From positions 1 to 43,790 of the forward strand of contig CAZBEF010000011.1 of assembly GCA_964490875.1 (NCBI GenBank): a stretch of DNA of 43,790 nt, given 5' to 3'. Shown in pieces: positions 9,722 to 19,067 of the stretch; the first letter of the stretch is position 1; every line of letters begins with the position of its first letter. The notes below the pieces were generated by a model. The model had not been told where the DNA came from and did not search any database. It saw only the letters and a list, made by a program, of their open reading frames with translations. The position numbers and the translations under genes are program-made. Source of the stretch: CAYYYG01 sp964490875 (GTDB taxonomy: Bacteria; Patescibacteriota; Microgenomatia; UBA1406; GWC2-37-13).

Positions 9722-11731
9722 ATGAAAAACATACTGAACGTCTCAATCTGCATTCCCGCATATAACGAAGAAAAAAATATTGATATTCTTCTGAGAAAAT
9801 TATTGGAACAGAAAACAAAATATATAAACATTAAAAAAATTATTGTCGTGTCTTCGGCGAGTACAGACAATACCGATAAAACGGTTTTAGAATACGCCCA
9901 AAAAGATCCACGGATAAAATTGCTTGCCCAGACAAAGCGCGAAGGGAAAGCTGCCGCGATTAATGCATTTTTAAAAGTTGCCAAAGAAGAGGTTGTTGTT
10001 ATCCAAAGCGCCGATACCATTCCAACCGAAGATACGATAGAAAATTTATGCGTGCCGTTTTTAATTAATCCAAAAATCGGCATGACAGGCGGCGCGCCGC
10101 ACCCGGTGAATGATCCGAACACATTTCTTGGGTTTGTAATCCACTCTTGGTGGTGGTTTCACAGAAACATTCCCCGCTTCGGCGAAATTATCGCCTACCG
10201 GAATGTACTGGAGCGTATTTCTTCTACAACCGCGGTTGATGAAGCATTTATTCAGGCTAAAATTGTCCAGTTGGGTTATAGCATTGTTCATATAGATTCG
10301 GCGGTGGTATATAACAAAGGTCCAGAGCATGTGCGCGATCTCATAATCCAGCGGCGCCGGGTTTTTAACGGTCATGCCAGGCTGAATGCCCGCGAGCATG
10401 TAAAGATAGACAACATGACAAAGTCCAGCCTTAAACTTCTGCTTTTTAAATATAAACTGCGGAATCTTAAAGAACTGATTTGGTTTATAAGCGGCATCAG
10501 TATCGAACTATATGCGCGGATGCTTGGGTATTACGACATGAAGATTAAAAATAAGAATCCGTTTATTTGGGATATCGCCCGGTCCACTAAACAGGTTTTG
10601 CGGAAGAAAAAGAAGCTGGTTATATTCCTGAATTTCGCGCCTCTGGATTTTATGGGCGGTGCAGAAAAATGGATGAACGAAACAGCGCAAAAACTGCATA
10701 AGTACGAAGATACAATGATTTTTTCTGTTTCGCCGAATATTGCCAATATTTACGGGCAGTTGGTGTTGCGAAGAAAGTTTGAACGGAGAGCAAAAAAGGA
10801 AAAGCTGCATACGCATATGTCGCTTCAGACGTATGCATTTATTCCGTTTACCAAAGAGTGGCATTATGTACGGAGAAAGTTTAAAAATTCGCGCGTCATT
10901 TACACAAAATACGAACTATTGGAACTGCTTATTATTTTATATTTCGGCGGATTTTCGGCGCTTAGTAAAACAATTGCCGGCCTCCATTCGCCGCTCATAT
11001 ACTTTAGCCCAAAAGGGTTTTGGGATCATGCTCATAATGCTGTGTATCAGTCTAATTTCAATATCCGGATTCTTTCGTTTATGAAGAAAGTACATGTGTT
11101 AAACAGGCGGACTCAGAATGTTTTGACGCAAAAGTTTAAGTTAAAAAATATTACCTATATGCCGAACGGCATCTCCCCTTCGAATATAAACTCCAGCGCC
11201 GAGACGAAAAAAAATATTCTTAAGGTGTTGTTTGTCGGCGAACTTTCGGAACGAAAAGGAATGGACGTTTTGTTGAATATAATCCGCAAGTCGGACAAAC
11301 ATATTGAGTTTACGATAGCCGGCGATGGGTATATGAAAAAAGATGTCCAGCTTGTTGCCGATAAGCTCAGCAATGTGCGCTATGCCGGATACTTAAGCGA
11401 ATCAGAAGTAGCTAAGCTGTATGCCGAAAGTGATGCGCTCATTCTCCCCTCGCGCGCCGAGTCTATGCCGCTTACTATGCTCGAGGCGATGTCGCACGGG
11501 TTAACCATAATCGATTCCGAGGAGTGTTCGCTGGGGCTGGATAAAGAGATTGAGCACACGTGCGACAATAATAAAGTTACGACTTATTTTTATGCGTTAA
11601 GTTTTCTGCTGAAGCAGAAGCGCGAGGGTACGTTGAATAAGAAGTATATTAAAGATTTTTTCCAAAAAAACTTCTCTTCCCACGTTGTAGATCCAAAGGT
11701 TTTCAAAAATATTTTTGAGATTTTATTATGA
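9722..11731 (+). CDS. Bifunctional glycosyltransferase, GT2-GT4 fusion
   Basis: 669 aa in two transferase halves. Residues 1 to about 240 form a GT2 domain (ICIPAYNEEKNID, SSASTDNTDKT, SADTIP in place of a DxD, TTAVDEAF, QRRRVFNGH). A linker of about 50 residues leads to a GT4/GT-B half from about 300 onward: LNFAPLDFMGGAEKW at the start, YMPNGI, VLFVGELSERKGMDVLL, FTIAGDG and PSRAESMPLTMLEAMSHG near the nucleotide-sugar site. The donor-site ESMPLTMLEAM fits the GT4 EX7E motif. Such fusions can add two sugars in sequence to one acceptor. It overlaps the next gene by ATGA. No SD is seen. The fusion is uninterrupted in the sequence. Confidence 0.88.
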   Translation: MKNILNVSICIPAYNEEKNIDILLRKLLEQKTKYINIKKIIVVSSASTDNTDKTVLEYAQKDPRIKLLAQTKREGKAAAINAFLKVAKEEVVVIQSADTIPTEDTIENLCVPFLINPKIGMTGGAPHPVNDPNTFLGFVIHSWWWFHRNIPRFGEIIAYRNVLERISSTTAVDEAFIQAKIVQLGYSIVHIDSAVVYNKGPEHVRDLIIQRRRVFNGHARLNAREHVKIDNMTKSSLKLLLFKYKLRNLKELIWFISGISIELYARMLGYYDMKIKNKNPFIWDIARSTKQVLRKKKKLVIFLNFAPLDFMGGAEKWMNETAQKLHKYEDTMIFSVSPNIANIYGQLVLRRKFERRAKKEKLHTHMSLQTYAFIPFTKEWHYVRRKFKNSRVIYTKYELLELLIILYFGGFSALSKTIAGLHSPLIYFSPKGFWDHAHNAVYQSNFNIRILSFMKKVHVLNRRTQNVLTQKFKLKNITYMPNGISPSNINSSAETKKNILKVLFVGELSERKGMDVLLNIIRKSDKHIEFTIAGDGYMKKDVQLVADKLSNVRYAGYLSESEVAKLYAESDALILPSRAESMPLTMLEAMSHGLTIIDSEECSLGLDKEIEHTCDNNKVTTYFYALSFLLKQKREGTLNKKYIKDFFQKNFSSHVVDPKVFKNIFEILL

Positions 11732-12648
11732 AGAAAATAGCAATAATAATTCCTGCTTATAATGAAGAGAATAATATTTCTAATATATTAAAAGATATAT
11801 TTAAACAAAAAGAAAAAAATTTTGTAATACATCAAATTATAGTTTTGAATGATGGTAGTACAGACAAAACTGTTCAGAAGGTGAATTCAATTAAAGATAA
11901 ACGTATTCGGCTAATAAGTGGCACAGATAGAAAAGGTAAAACATTTAGAATGAATGAGGTTTTTAAAATACTTAAAGAAGACATACTAGTACAGTTTGAT
12001 GCTGATATTAGACTGATAGATAATAATACTCTATATAATTTGGTTGAAGTTTTTAACAAAAATCCCAAAATAGATATTGTTTTTGGCAATCAACAACCTT
12101 TAAAACCTAAAACGTATATTGAAGAATTGGCTTATTTTGGTTTTTATGCTTGGGAGGATGCAAAAACTTCATTAGGGCCAACTGCTAATAGATATCGAGT
12201 TCATGGACAAATTCGGGCTTACTCCAGAAAATTCTATAGTGATTATCAAGTTACAGATGTTCATGCAATAACTGAAGATACATATAGTTTTTATTATGCC
12301 ATGCAGCATAAAAAAAACGTTTATTTTCAACATAAAAGTATTGCATATTTTAGACTTGCATCTACATTTAGAGATTATGTAAAACAAATGAGCAGATTTA
12401 TAAGTATAAATTCCTATATAAAGTCACGATTTGGAAAAAAACTTTATGAAAAATATGAGGTGATATCAACTTGGATAAAACTAAAGCACATGTTTCTACG
12501 AGCTATTAAAACTCCTTTAAAAATTAGCCTTGGGTATGTGTTGTTACATATTTTTACTAGGATGTATGTTTTATTTTTTAAAGCGAAACCTGTTTGGGAT
12601 ATTAGTCTTTCAACTAAGTTATTAACTAGCCATAATAAAGTCATATGA
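11728..12648 (+). CDS. GT2 glycosyltransferase, AT-rich
   Basis: 306-aa GT-A enzyme: IPAYNEENN at the N-terminus, NDGSTDKT, DADIRL as the metal-binding DxD, and AITEDTYSFYY as the catalytic-acid region. One possible C-terminal hydrophobic helix (LGYVLLHIFTRMYVLFF) may hold it at the membrane. The start overlaps the previous stop by ATGA, as does the following gene, so translation is probably coupled. Base use shifts abruptly here: in 12301-12360 only 15 of 60 bases are G or C, far below the preceding gene, which suggests separate acquisition. Confidence 0.86.
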   Translation: MKKIAIIIPAYNEENNISNILKDIFKQKEKNFVIHQIIVLNDGSTDKTVQKVNSIKDKRIRLISGTDRKGKTFRMNEVFKILKEDILVQFDADIRLIDNNTLYNLVEVFNKNPKIDIVFGNQQPLKPKTYIEELAYFGFYAWEDAKTSLGPTANRYRVHGQIRAYSRKFYSDYQVTDVHAITEDTYSFYYAMQHKKNVYFQHKSIAYFRLASTFRDYVKQMSRFISINSYIKSRFGKKLYEKYEVISTWIKLKHMFLRAIKTPLKISLGYVLLHIFTRMYVLFFKAKPVWDISLSTKLLTSHNKVI

Positions 12649-13568
12649 TTTCGATAATTATTCCAATTAAAAATAATCGAATTGTTTCCAGGTTATTAGA
12701 AAAATTAACAACTTTTCCAGAACCCGAAAAAACAGAAATTTTAATTATTGATGCTTCACAAGGTAAATTAAAAGATATTCAAAATAAATTTCCACAAGTA
12801 AAATGGCTAGATTATAAAGCCTCTTCCCTGTTATCTGTTGCTGAACAACGTAATTATGGAATTAAAATGGCAAAAGGTGACGTTATTGTATTTATTGATG
12901 CAGATTGTATCCCAACTAAAAACTGGTTATCAGAAATAGTTAAACCAATTAGAGCAGAGAACGAAAATATTACAGCAGGATATATTAAGTCTGTTCGGAA
13001 GTATCCAAGAAAATGGGCATTAGACCACGAAAAAGTTCTGTCAAACAAATATGTGGAGGAAGCAGCAACAATGAATTCTGCATTTAAAAAAAGTGTATTT
13101 GAAAAAATAGGTGATTATGATAAAAAATTTGAATATGGCGGCGAAGACATTGATTTATGTTATCGAGCTAGAAAGGCAGGATATAAGATAAGAAGTCAGC
13201 CAAAAGCAATCATATATCACGACTGGGATGATATAAGCAGAAATATTTCAAGAGTATATTTGTATGGAAGAGCAAGTTATCGATTCTTTAAAAAACATTT
13301 TCGAGAACTGGGAATAACTCCTTATACTTATGGAGTCATTATCTTTCCACTTTTTTTATTATTTTTACCTATTACTTATATATTTTGGTTTTATCCTTTA
13401 ATATTGTTTATCCCTTTTTTTAGAAATTATTTACAATTTAAATCTATTGAATTGGCAATTGAACATATTATTTTTGGATTATTAAACGCTGTTGGTTTCT
13501 GGGTAGAATTGTTATCAGATATACCAAATCTCTTTTTAAGTTATAAGACCTCAGGAGTTAAACTGTAA
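12645..13568 (+). CDS. GT2 glycosyltransferase with C-terminal membrane segment, AT-rich
   Basis: 307-aa GT2: IPIKNN start, IDADCIP as the DxD, GGEDIDLCYRARKAGY as the acceptor/catalytic region, then a hydrophobic pair of helices near residues 225-260. The ED-x-DLCYRA form is usual in rhamnosyl and related transferases (family knowledge), but the sugar cannot be assigned. It overlaps the preceding gene by ATGA and is followed after three bases by a GT-C gene. It shares the low G+C of its upstream neighbour. Confidence 0.85.
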   Translation: MISIIIPIKNNRIVSRLLEKLTTFPEPEKTEILIIDASQGKLKDIQNKFPQVKWLDYKASSLLSVAEQRNYGIKMAKGDVIVFIDADCIPTKNWLSEIVKPIRAENENITAGYIKSVRKYPRKWALDHEKVLSNKYVEEAATMNSAFKKSVFEKIGDYDKKFEYGGEDIDLCYRARKAGYKIRSQPKAIIYHDWDDISRNISRVYLYGRASYRFFKKHFRELGITPYTYGVIIFPLFLLFLPITYIFWFYPLILFIPFFRNYLQFKSIELAIEHIIFGLLNAVGFWVELLSDIPNLFLSYKTSGVKL

Positions 13569-13571
13569 TAC

Positions 13572-15152
13572 ATGAAATTTATATTAAAAAACAAAGAACT
13601 TAATGTGGTAATTTTTGTGCTTTCATTTTTTAGTGTATTTGCATCATACTACTATTTTTATAGTGAACAGAATCTCTTATACGCAGATGCGATTTCAAGG
13701 TTAGACATAGCACGAAAAGTAATAGACAATTTAACTCCGGGTTTGGCACAACTAGGAAATGTGTGGCTACCGCTGCCACAGGTGCTTATGCTCCCTTTTA
13801 TATGGAACGACTACCTATGGCATTCCGGCATTGCCGGCGCCATTATGTCTATGGCATCGTTCATACTGGGAGGATATTACGTATATAAATCTGCCAAACT
13901 CATCACAAACTCTGTACTTGCAGGGTACTTCTCGCTGGCTATATATGCACTAAACATAAACCTTCTATACCTCCAATCCACCGCCATGTCGGAAGCATTA
14001 TTCTTATGCACACTTGCGGCAACAATTTATTACTTTCTGTACTGGGTAAAAACAAACAACCGATTTTACTTAATACCGGCAGCCGCTTCGGTAAGCGCCA
14101 TGACACTTACCCGCTACGAAGGACTCGCCATATTATTGTCCTCTATCCCCATGGTGTTTGTAATCATTCTCATTCGTGAAAAAAACAGATCAAAAGCCGA
14201 AGCAAATACCATTCTTTATGCAGTACTTGCCGGACTAGGATTTGGATTATGGACTATATACCTCACCGCAATCTTCGGCGATCCGCTGTACTGGAAAAAC
14301 TATTATACAACCCCACAGGCAACGGGCGGCGGAGGCGCTGCGGTATATACTCAGGCAAAACCGTTTCTGGCCGCGGTGTGGCAGTACACAACATCGAGTG
14401 TCTGGATGAACGGCTTAATCCCTGTTATTTATGCTTTTATTGGATTGATTGTAATGATTATTGTCAGCATTAAGCAGCGCAACTTTTATTGGATGGTTTT
14501 GGGAATGCCTTTATCGGTATTTTTGTTTATGGTGCTAACCCTTCAGCGCAATACGCCCATTGTTCAGCCAAATCTAACTATAGATACAATACTTTCTTCG
14601 CAGACCAGCTACCAAACAGGTTTCAACATCCGCTATGGAATTCTGCTTCTGCCGTGGTTTGCCATAATGGCTTCGTACTTGTTGATTGTCCGCAACTTCA
14701 AAATTAAAGTCCTTCTGGCAATCTTTTTGTTTTCATTATTTTCGATACAGATTTACTCGTATTTTAATATCGCCTACAGCGTAATTTATCAGATTCCCGC
14801 ACGCATTTATGGGAAGCCGTACGCCGCGCTTGTGGAGTGGATGAAAGAATATTACGATGACGGACTTATTTTGATCAGCGCATCATCGCACGAAGATCAG
14901 ATGTTTGCTATGGGTATTCCATACCGGCGGTATATTCATGAAGGAACAAATAAATACTGGAAAGAAACGCTGGACGATCCGCCGCGGTATGCATCGTGGG
15001 TTATCATAGACTATGGCCACGCGCAGGATATGGTGGCGCGCAAAGATACCATTCAGGCAGCGCTTGACCGAGACTATAATCTTATGTTTAATAAAGATCA
15101 AGTGCGAATATATAAGATAAAGAATAAACCCTATATAGAAATAAAAAATTAA
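13572..15152 (+). CDS. GT-C membrane glycosyltransferase, PMT/ArnT-like (paralogue A)
   Basis: 526 aa with about ten hydrophobic helices. The first periplasmic loop has YADAISRLDIARKV followed by LTPG and WLPLPQV; D39 sits where GT-C enzymes keep their catalytic acid. GT-C enzymes use lipid-phosphate sugars outside the membrane to decorate proteins or glycans. The C-terminal soluble part has EGTNKYWKETLDDPPRYASWV, closely matched in paralogue C (16889). About the first 50 codons are AT-rich like the upstream genes while the rest is much richer in G+C (14881-14940: 27 of 60), so the gene itself straddles a composition boundary. Confidence 0.82.
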   Translation: MKFILKNKELNVVIFVLSFFSVFASYYYFYSEQNLLYADAISRLDIARKVIDNLTPGLAQLGNVWLPLPQVLMLPFIWNDYLWHSGIAGAIMSMASFILGGYYVYKSAKLITNSVLAGYFSLAIYALNINLLYLQSTAMSEALFLCTLAATIYYFLYWVKTNNRFYLIPAAASVSAMTLTRYEGLAILLSSIPMVFVIILIREKNRSKAEANTILYAVLAGLGFGLWTIYLTAIFGDPLYWKNYYTTPQATGGGGAAVYTQAKPFLAAVWQYTTSSVWMNGLIPVIYAFIGLIVMIIVSIKQRNFYWMVLGMPLSVFLFMVLTLQRNTPIVQPNLTIDTILSSQTSYQTGFNIRYGILLLPWFAIMASYLLIVRNFKIKVLLAIFLFSLFSIQIYSYFNIAYSVIYQIPARIYGKPYAALVEWMKEYYDDGLILISASSHEDQMFAMGIPYRRYIHEGTNKYWKETLDDPPRYASWVIIDYGHAQDMVARKDTIQAALDRDYNLMFNKDQVRIYKIKNKPYIEIKN

Positions 15153-15225
15153 TCTTCTTGACTTCATAATATTTCAGTCTTACATTTAATTACGAATATG
15201 GGAATAATTTCTTCATATTCTATTC

Positions 15226-16827
15226 ATGCATACATTTGTTGAAATGCTTAAAAAAAAGATAGTCTCGTTAAATATTTTATTGTCTCCTGAATTTTATAAT
15301 CACTATTTATTCCAATTTGTAATATGTCTCTCCATCATAATATCAATATCAACTACTGCTTATTATTTTAATAAAAATCAAACACTTGCTTATGGTGATG
15401 CTGAGTCTCACATAAATATATCCAAAAGAGTTGTCTCGAGTATAACGCCAGGCTTTGGTCAATTAGGAGGAAACTGGTTACCTTTACATCACATATTAAT
15501 GATTCCATTTGTTTGGAATGACTATTTATGGCGAAACGGATTGGGAGGCAGCATTATCTCCATGTTCAGTTTTATCTTGTCATCTGTTCTACTGTATAAA
15601 TTAATTGAATTATTAACTGAAAGTAAATATTTTGCATTTTTTGGTGCCATTTTGTTCATGACTAATCCGAATATTCTTTATTTACAGTCAACTCCCATGG
15701 GTGAATTGCCACTTTTAGTAACACTAATTGGTTCGGTTTACTTTTTAACTCATTGGGTAAATAAGAAAGAAATTCATAATTTAATATTTAGTGCGATATT
15801 TGCTTTTTGCGGTACTCTAATTAGGTATGATGCCTGGTTTTTAGTTGTGTTTGAATCGTTTTTTATTTTGTTAATAGGATTAATGGAGAGATGTAAATGG
15901 AAAAAAATTGAAGGTTATATGATTATGTTTCTGACTATATCTTTAGTGGGTATTGCATTCTGGATTCTCTGGAATTTATTGATTTTTAATAATCCGTTTT
16001 ATTTTCTAACGAGTCCTTATTCTGCAAAATCACAACAGTTAGCTTGGCTTTCAAGAGGACAACTGCCTTCATATCATAATATTATAAAGTCATTTACTTT
16101 TTACATTTTTGCAACAATTAAAAATGGTGGTTTATTATTTACCATATTAAGCTCAATCGGACTCATAATTTATACCTTTGATATTATTCTGAATAAATAC
16201 AAGAGAAAAAAATTATTAGCCGGTTTACTCTTATATACCCCTTTTCCATTTTATGTCGTCACTTTATATTTAGGTATTTCAATAATTTTAACTCCAGAGT
16301 TATTACCATCTACTTTTGAATTTAAGTTATTTAATATTCGTTATGGTCTGATGATGATTCCTGGTATGGTTTTTATCACATCTTATCTTTTCACTTATAA
16401 AAATAATATTGTGCGTATTTTGATTTGCCTTGTGATAATTTTTCAGTTTTACCTATTTTCAACTACTATTCCTACAGTTATCGAAGATACAATTATCGGT
16501 TTGTCAGGTAGAAAACCAGGTCCAATAAATGACTACATAGCAAAATATTATGATTTTGGATTTGTTATGTTTGATGATTTTTCCAGATCAGCAAACCCTA
16601 TTGCTTTAAATGTGCCAATGAATAAAATTATTTATGTTGGAAATCATCCGATTTGGGATAATGCATTAAAAAATCCCAGCAAATATATAAGATGGTTTAT
16701 AGTAAGAAAAGATGAAAATGATGTGATATGGAATACATTAAAAGATAATAAGGAATTTATTAAAAATTATAAAGTTGTTAACAGCAGTGGTAAAACTTTT
16801 GTTTATAAAAGGTATATAACTAAATAA
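15226..16827 (+). CDS. GT-C membrane glycosyltransferase, PMT/ArnT-like (paralogue B, AT-rich)
   Basis: 533 aa and many membrane helices. YGDAESHINISKRV, ITPGFGQLGGNWLPL and PFVWNDYLW align directly with paralogues A and C, with D58 as the presumed catalytic acid. The C-terminal soluble domain is more diverged, although KNPSKYIRWFIV still matches. Composition is strongly AT-rich (15961-16020: 16 of 60 G or C), unlike the flanking paralogues, so it is a second AT-rich insert and not a recent tandem duplicate. Another in-frame ATG at 15244 (MLKKK) is an alternative start. No SD is seen. Confidence 0.82.
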   Translation: MHTFVEMLKKKIVSLNILLSPEFYNHYLFQFVICLSIIISISTTAYYFNKNQTLAYGDAESHINISKRVVSSITPGFGQLGGNWLPLHHILMIPFVWNDYLWRNGLGGSIISMFSFILSSVLLYKLIELLTESKYFAFFGAILFMTNPNILYLQSTPMGELPLLVTLIGSVYFLTHWVNKKEIHNLIFSAIFAFCGTLIRYDAWFLVVFESFFILLIGLMERCKWKKIEGYMIMFLTISLVGIAFWILWNLLIFNNPFYFLTSPYSAKSQQLAWLSRGQLPSYHNIIKSFTFYIFATIKNGGLLFTILSSIGLIIYTFDIILNKYKRKKLLAGLLLYTPFPFYVVTLYLGISIILTPELLPSTFEFKLFNIRYGLMMIPGMVFITSYLFTYKNNIVRILICLVIIFQFYLFSTTIPTVIEDTIIGLSGRKPGPINDYIAKYYDFGFVMFDDFSRSANPIALNVPMNKIIYVGNHPIWDNALKNPSKYIRWFIVRKDENDVIWNTLKDNKEFIKNYKVVNSSGKTFVYKRYITK

Positions 16828-16888
16828 CTTAGGCAATTTAACTCATAACATGTTAAATTGTATATGGATTAACTTATAACTCTTTTTT

Positions 16889-18433
16889 ATGCAAAAAAAG
16901 AACTCGCTCTTACTAAAAATTACGCTGATACTCGTCAGCATTCTTTCGATTGCCGCTGCATATATCTCTTATTCCCATAACCTAATTGTCGCATACAATG
17001 ACGCTGCGGCGCACTTAAATACTGCTAGGCGTGTGTTTGACAATTTAACTCCCGGGATTGTTCAGATCGGGAGCGTGTGGCTGCCGCTTTTGCATATTGT
17101 AGAAATGCCGTTTGTGGCGATAGATATTTTATGGACTACCGGTCTTGCCGGTTCTATCGTATCCGGATTAAGCTTTATCGGCGCCAGTTACTTTTTGTAC
17201 AAACTCATACAGTTTGTTACTGAAGATGAATGGGCAGCGGCGATTGGAGTGCTGGTTTTTGCAACCAACGCCAATCTATTGTATATGCAAACCACGGCAA
17301 TGTTTGAACCGCTTCTTATGCTCACGGCAATTGGCGCTGTGTATTTTTTAACCCGATGGTCGCGAACAAAAGTACTTGTTGACCTTATCACCAGTGCATT
17401 TTTTACCATGCTCGCCACACTTACCCGGTACGACGGCTGGGCGCTATTTATGAGCACCTCGGCGTATGTTTTTTTGGCGACCTTCGCTCAGAAAAGAAAA
17501 AAGAAAGAAGGCATGCTTCTGCTCTATTTGTTCCTCGCGGCATTCGGAATATTTTTGTGGCTTTTATACAATCAGCTGATTTTCTCCGATCCATTATATT
17601 TTGCACGAAGTGAATTCTCGGCGGCGGCACAGCAGGACATCTTGGCAGCCCGCGGACACCTGCCTACCAAGCACAACCTTATGCTTTCATTTCAGACCTA
17701 TTCCATGTCTACCATACTTAATATCGGCATTATTGCTTCATCGCTTATTTGTTTAGGTGTCCTGTTATTTCTGGCCGATTACTTTCTCCGGATTACGTAT
17801 TGGGCGCCTCTGCTGCTTCTTACCCCGTATGCATTCAACATAGTATCTTTATATCTCGGACAGTCGGTAATATGGCTCCCCATGCTCGAACCATATCTGG
17901 ATACGTACTTTAATGCACGATACGGAATACTTATGATGCCGGCTGTGGGATTTTTTGCCGGCTACGTTGCCCGGAAACATATTGCCTTAAAGCCGATTGT
18001 TATTCTACTGGCTCTTGCTCAAGCTGCCCTATTCTTTTATCCTGTCTGGCCGTTTGAAGGAAAACAGACGGCAATGATAACCTTGTACGATACGGTTTCG
18101 GCAGTCAACACATATACTCTCAACTCCAGCAAGTATCTGCATGATCATTACCAAGGCGGGCTCATATTAGTAAGCTCAGCAAGCGCCGATGCATTTATTT
18201 TTAGGGCTGGAATTCCTTTAAAAAATTATATTACCGAAGGCACTTCGTACTACTGGAAAGAATCGCTGCAGGATCCCGCGCGGCATGCGACGTGGGTGGT
18301 GTTTTTCGGCGACCATACCGACCGTGTTGGAAAAGCAGTTGCCGAACTACCGAGCCTTCACGACAATTTTAAAAGACAATATAAAGATCAGACTTACGAA
18401 ATATGGAAGTTAAAATCTGTTCAAAACGAATAA
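16889..18433 (+). CDS. GT-C membrane glycosyltransferase, PMT/ArnT-like (paralogue C)
   Basis: 514 aa, polytopic. The first loop has YNDAAAHLNTARRV (D38), then LTPGIVQIGSVWLPLLH. The C-terminal domain ends with GIPLKNYITEGTSYYWKES and RHATWVVFF, as in paralogue A. A TATAAC box nine bases before the ATG suggests a very short leader. The lack of a matching soluble domain in other families makes the acceptor unknown; it probably acts on the outer face of the cytoplasmic membrane using a polyprenyl-linked sugar. Confidence 0.82.
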   Translation: MQKKNSLLLKITLILVSILSIAAAYISYSHNLIVAYNDAAAHLNTARRVFDNLTPGIVQIGSVWLPLLHIVEMPFVAIDILWTTGLAGSIVSGLSFIGASYFLYKLIQFVTEDEWAAAIGVLVFATNANLLYMQTTAMFEPLLMLTAIGAVYFLTRWSRTKVLVDLITSAFFTMLATLTRYDGWALFMSTSAYVFLATFAQKRKKKEGMLLLYLFLAAFGIFLWLLYNQLIFSDPLYFARSEFSAAAQQDILAARGHLPTKHNLMLSFQTYSMSTILNIGIIASSLICLGVLLFLADYFLRITYWAPLLLLTPYAFNIVSLYLGQSVIWLPMLEPYLDTYFNARYGILMMPAVGFFAGYVARKHIALKPIVILLALAQAALFFYPVWPFEGKQTAMITLYDTVSAVNTYTLNSSKYLHDHYQGGLILVSSASADAFIFRAGIPLKNYITEGTSYYWKESLQDPARHATWVVFFGDHTDRVGKAVAELPSLHDNFKRQYKDQTYEIWKLKSVQNE

Positions 18434-18438
18434 ATCAC

Positions 18439-18990
18439 TTACGACATAAACCGCTGTTCGATATTCTTAATCCGCCCGTCCAGAATTTTAAAACCCGTCT
18501 CGGTGTAAACATATAAAGCGTCAATACTTGATTTTATATCTTTCGCCACATTGTCTATTTTAATATCAAGTTTAATTAAACCAACATCAATCCGGTTTAC
18601 TTTTGCTTCCAGGCCAGTTGTCCGATCTTTAAGCATTCCGATACTTTCATCCATTGAATCAATCCGTTTTTCGAGAATATTTACCTTTTTTTCAAGCGCA
18701 GACATGCGTATCTCCAGTTTATCTAACCTGACTTCAACTTTTTGCAATCTATTTTCAACTATCGTTAATCTATTTTCAACTTTCGTCAGTCTACTTTCAA
18801 CACTTATTAGCCTACTTTCAATATTTGTTAACCTGCTTTCAACATTTGTCAATCTATTTTCAACACTTGTGAGTCTGCTTTCAATCTTGATTAATCTGGC
18901 ATTCAGCTTCTCTTCAACCGAATCAACTCTTTTATTGAGGTTTCCAAACAGGTCCAGAAAAAATTGTTTATCCGCTTGGGTAAGTGCCAT
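18439..18990 (-). CDS. Heptad-repeat coiled-coil protein
   Basis: 183 aa, almost wholly a long coiled coil. After MALTQADKQFFLDLFG, more than ten heptads of the form VExRLT follow, then a less regular helix with further heptads to the end. No signal peptide or membrane segment is seen. The N-terminal MxLTxxD start resembles the 103-aa protein at 26470. A TATACT box stands exactly six bases before the ATG, predicting a leaderless message. The gene ends five bases from the stop of the convergent GT-C gene. Likely a structural or oligomerising protein; function unknown. Confidence 0.8.
   Translation of the reverse strand: MALTQADKQFFLDLFGNLNKRVDSVEEKLNARLIKIESRLTSVENRLTNVESRLTNIESRLISVESRLTKVENRLTIVENRLQKVEVRLDKLEIRMSALEKKVNILEKRIDSMDESIGMLKDRTTGLEAKVNRIDVGLIKLDIKIDNVAKDIKSSIDALYVYTETGFKILDGRIKNIEQRFMS
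18749..18895. repeat. Seven tandem 21-base repeats coding for heptads
   Basis: Seven consecutive 21-base units, each beginning CT(A/G)(C/T)TTTCAA on the plus strand, encode the VExRLTx heptads of the minus-strand coiled-coil gene. The units differ mainly at codon third positions, so the array is old or selected at protein level, but it is a likely site of copy-number change. Confidence 0.8.
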
Positions 18991-19067
18991 ACATGCAGTA
19001 TACAGTTGCTGTCATAAAAATCAATGTACTATATGCTACAATTTGGTGTCTATTTCTCGATACAATA

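Noticed and set aside
18749..18895. Regular repeats suggesting CRISPR
   Set aside because: The 21-base units are contiguous with no spacers and encode coiled-coil heptads in frame.
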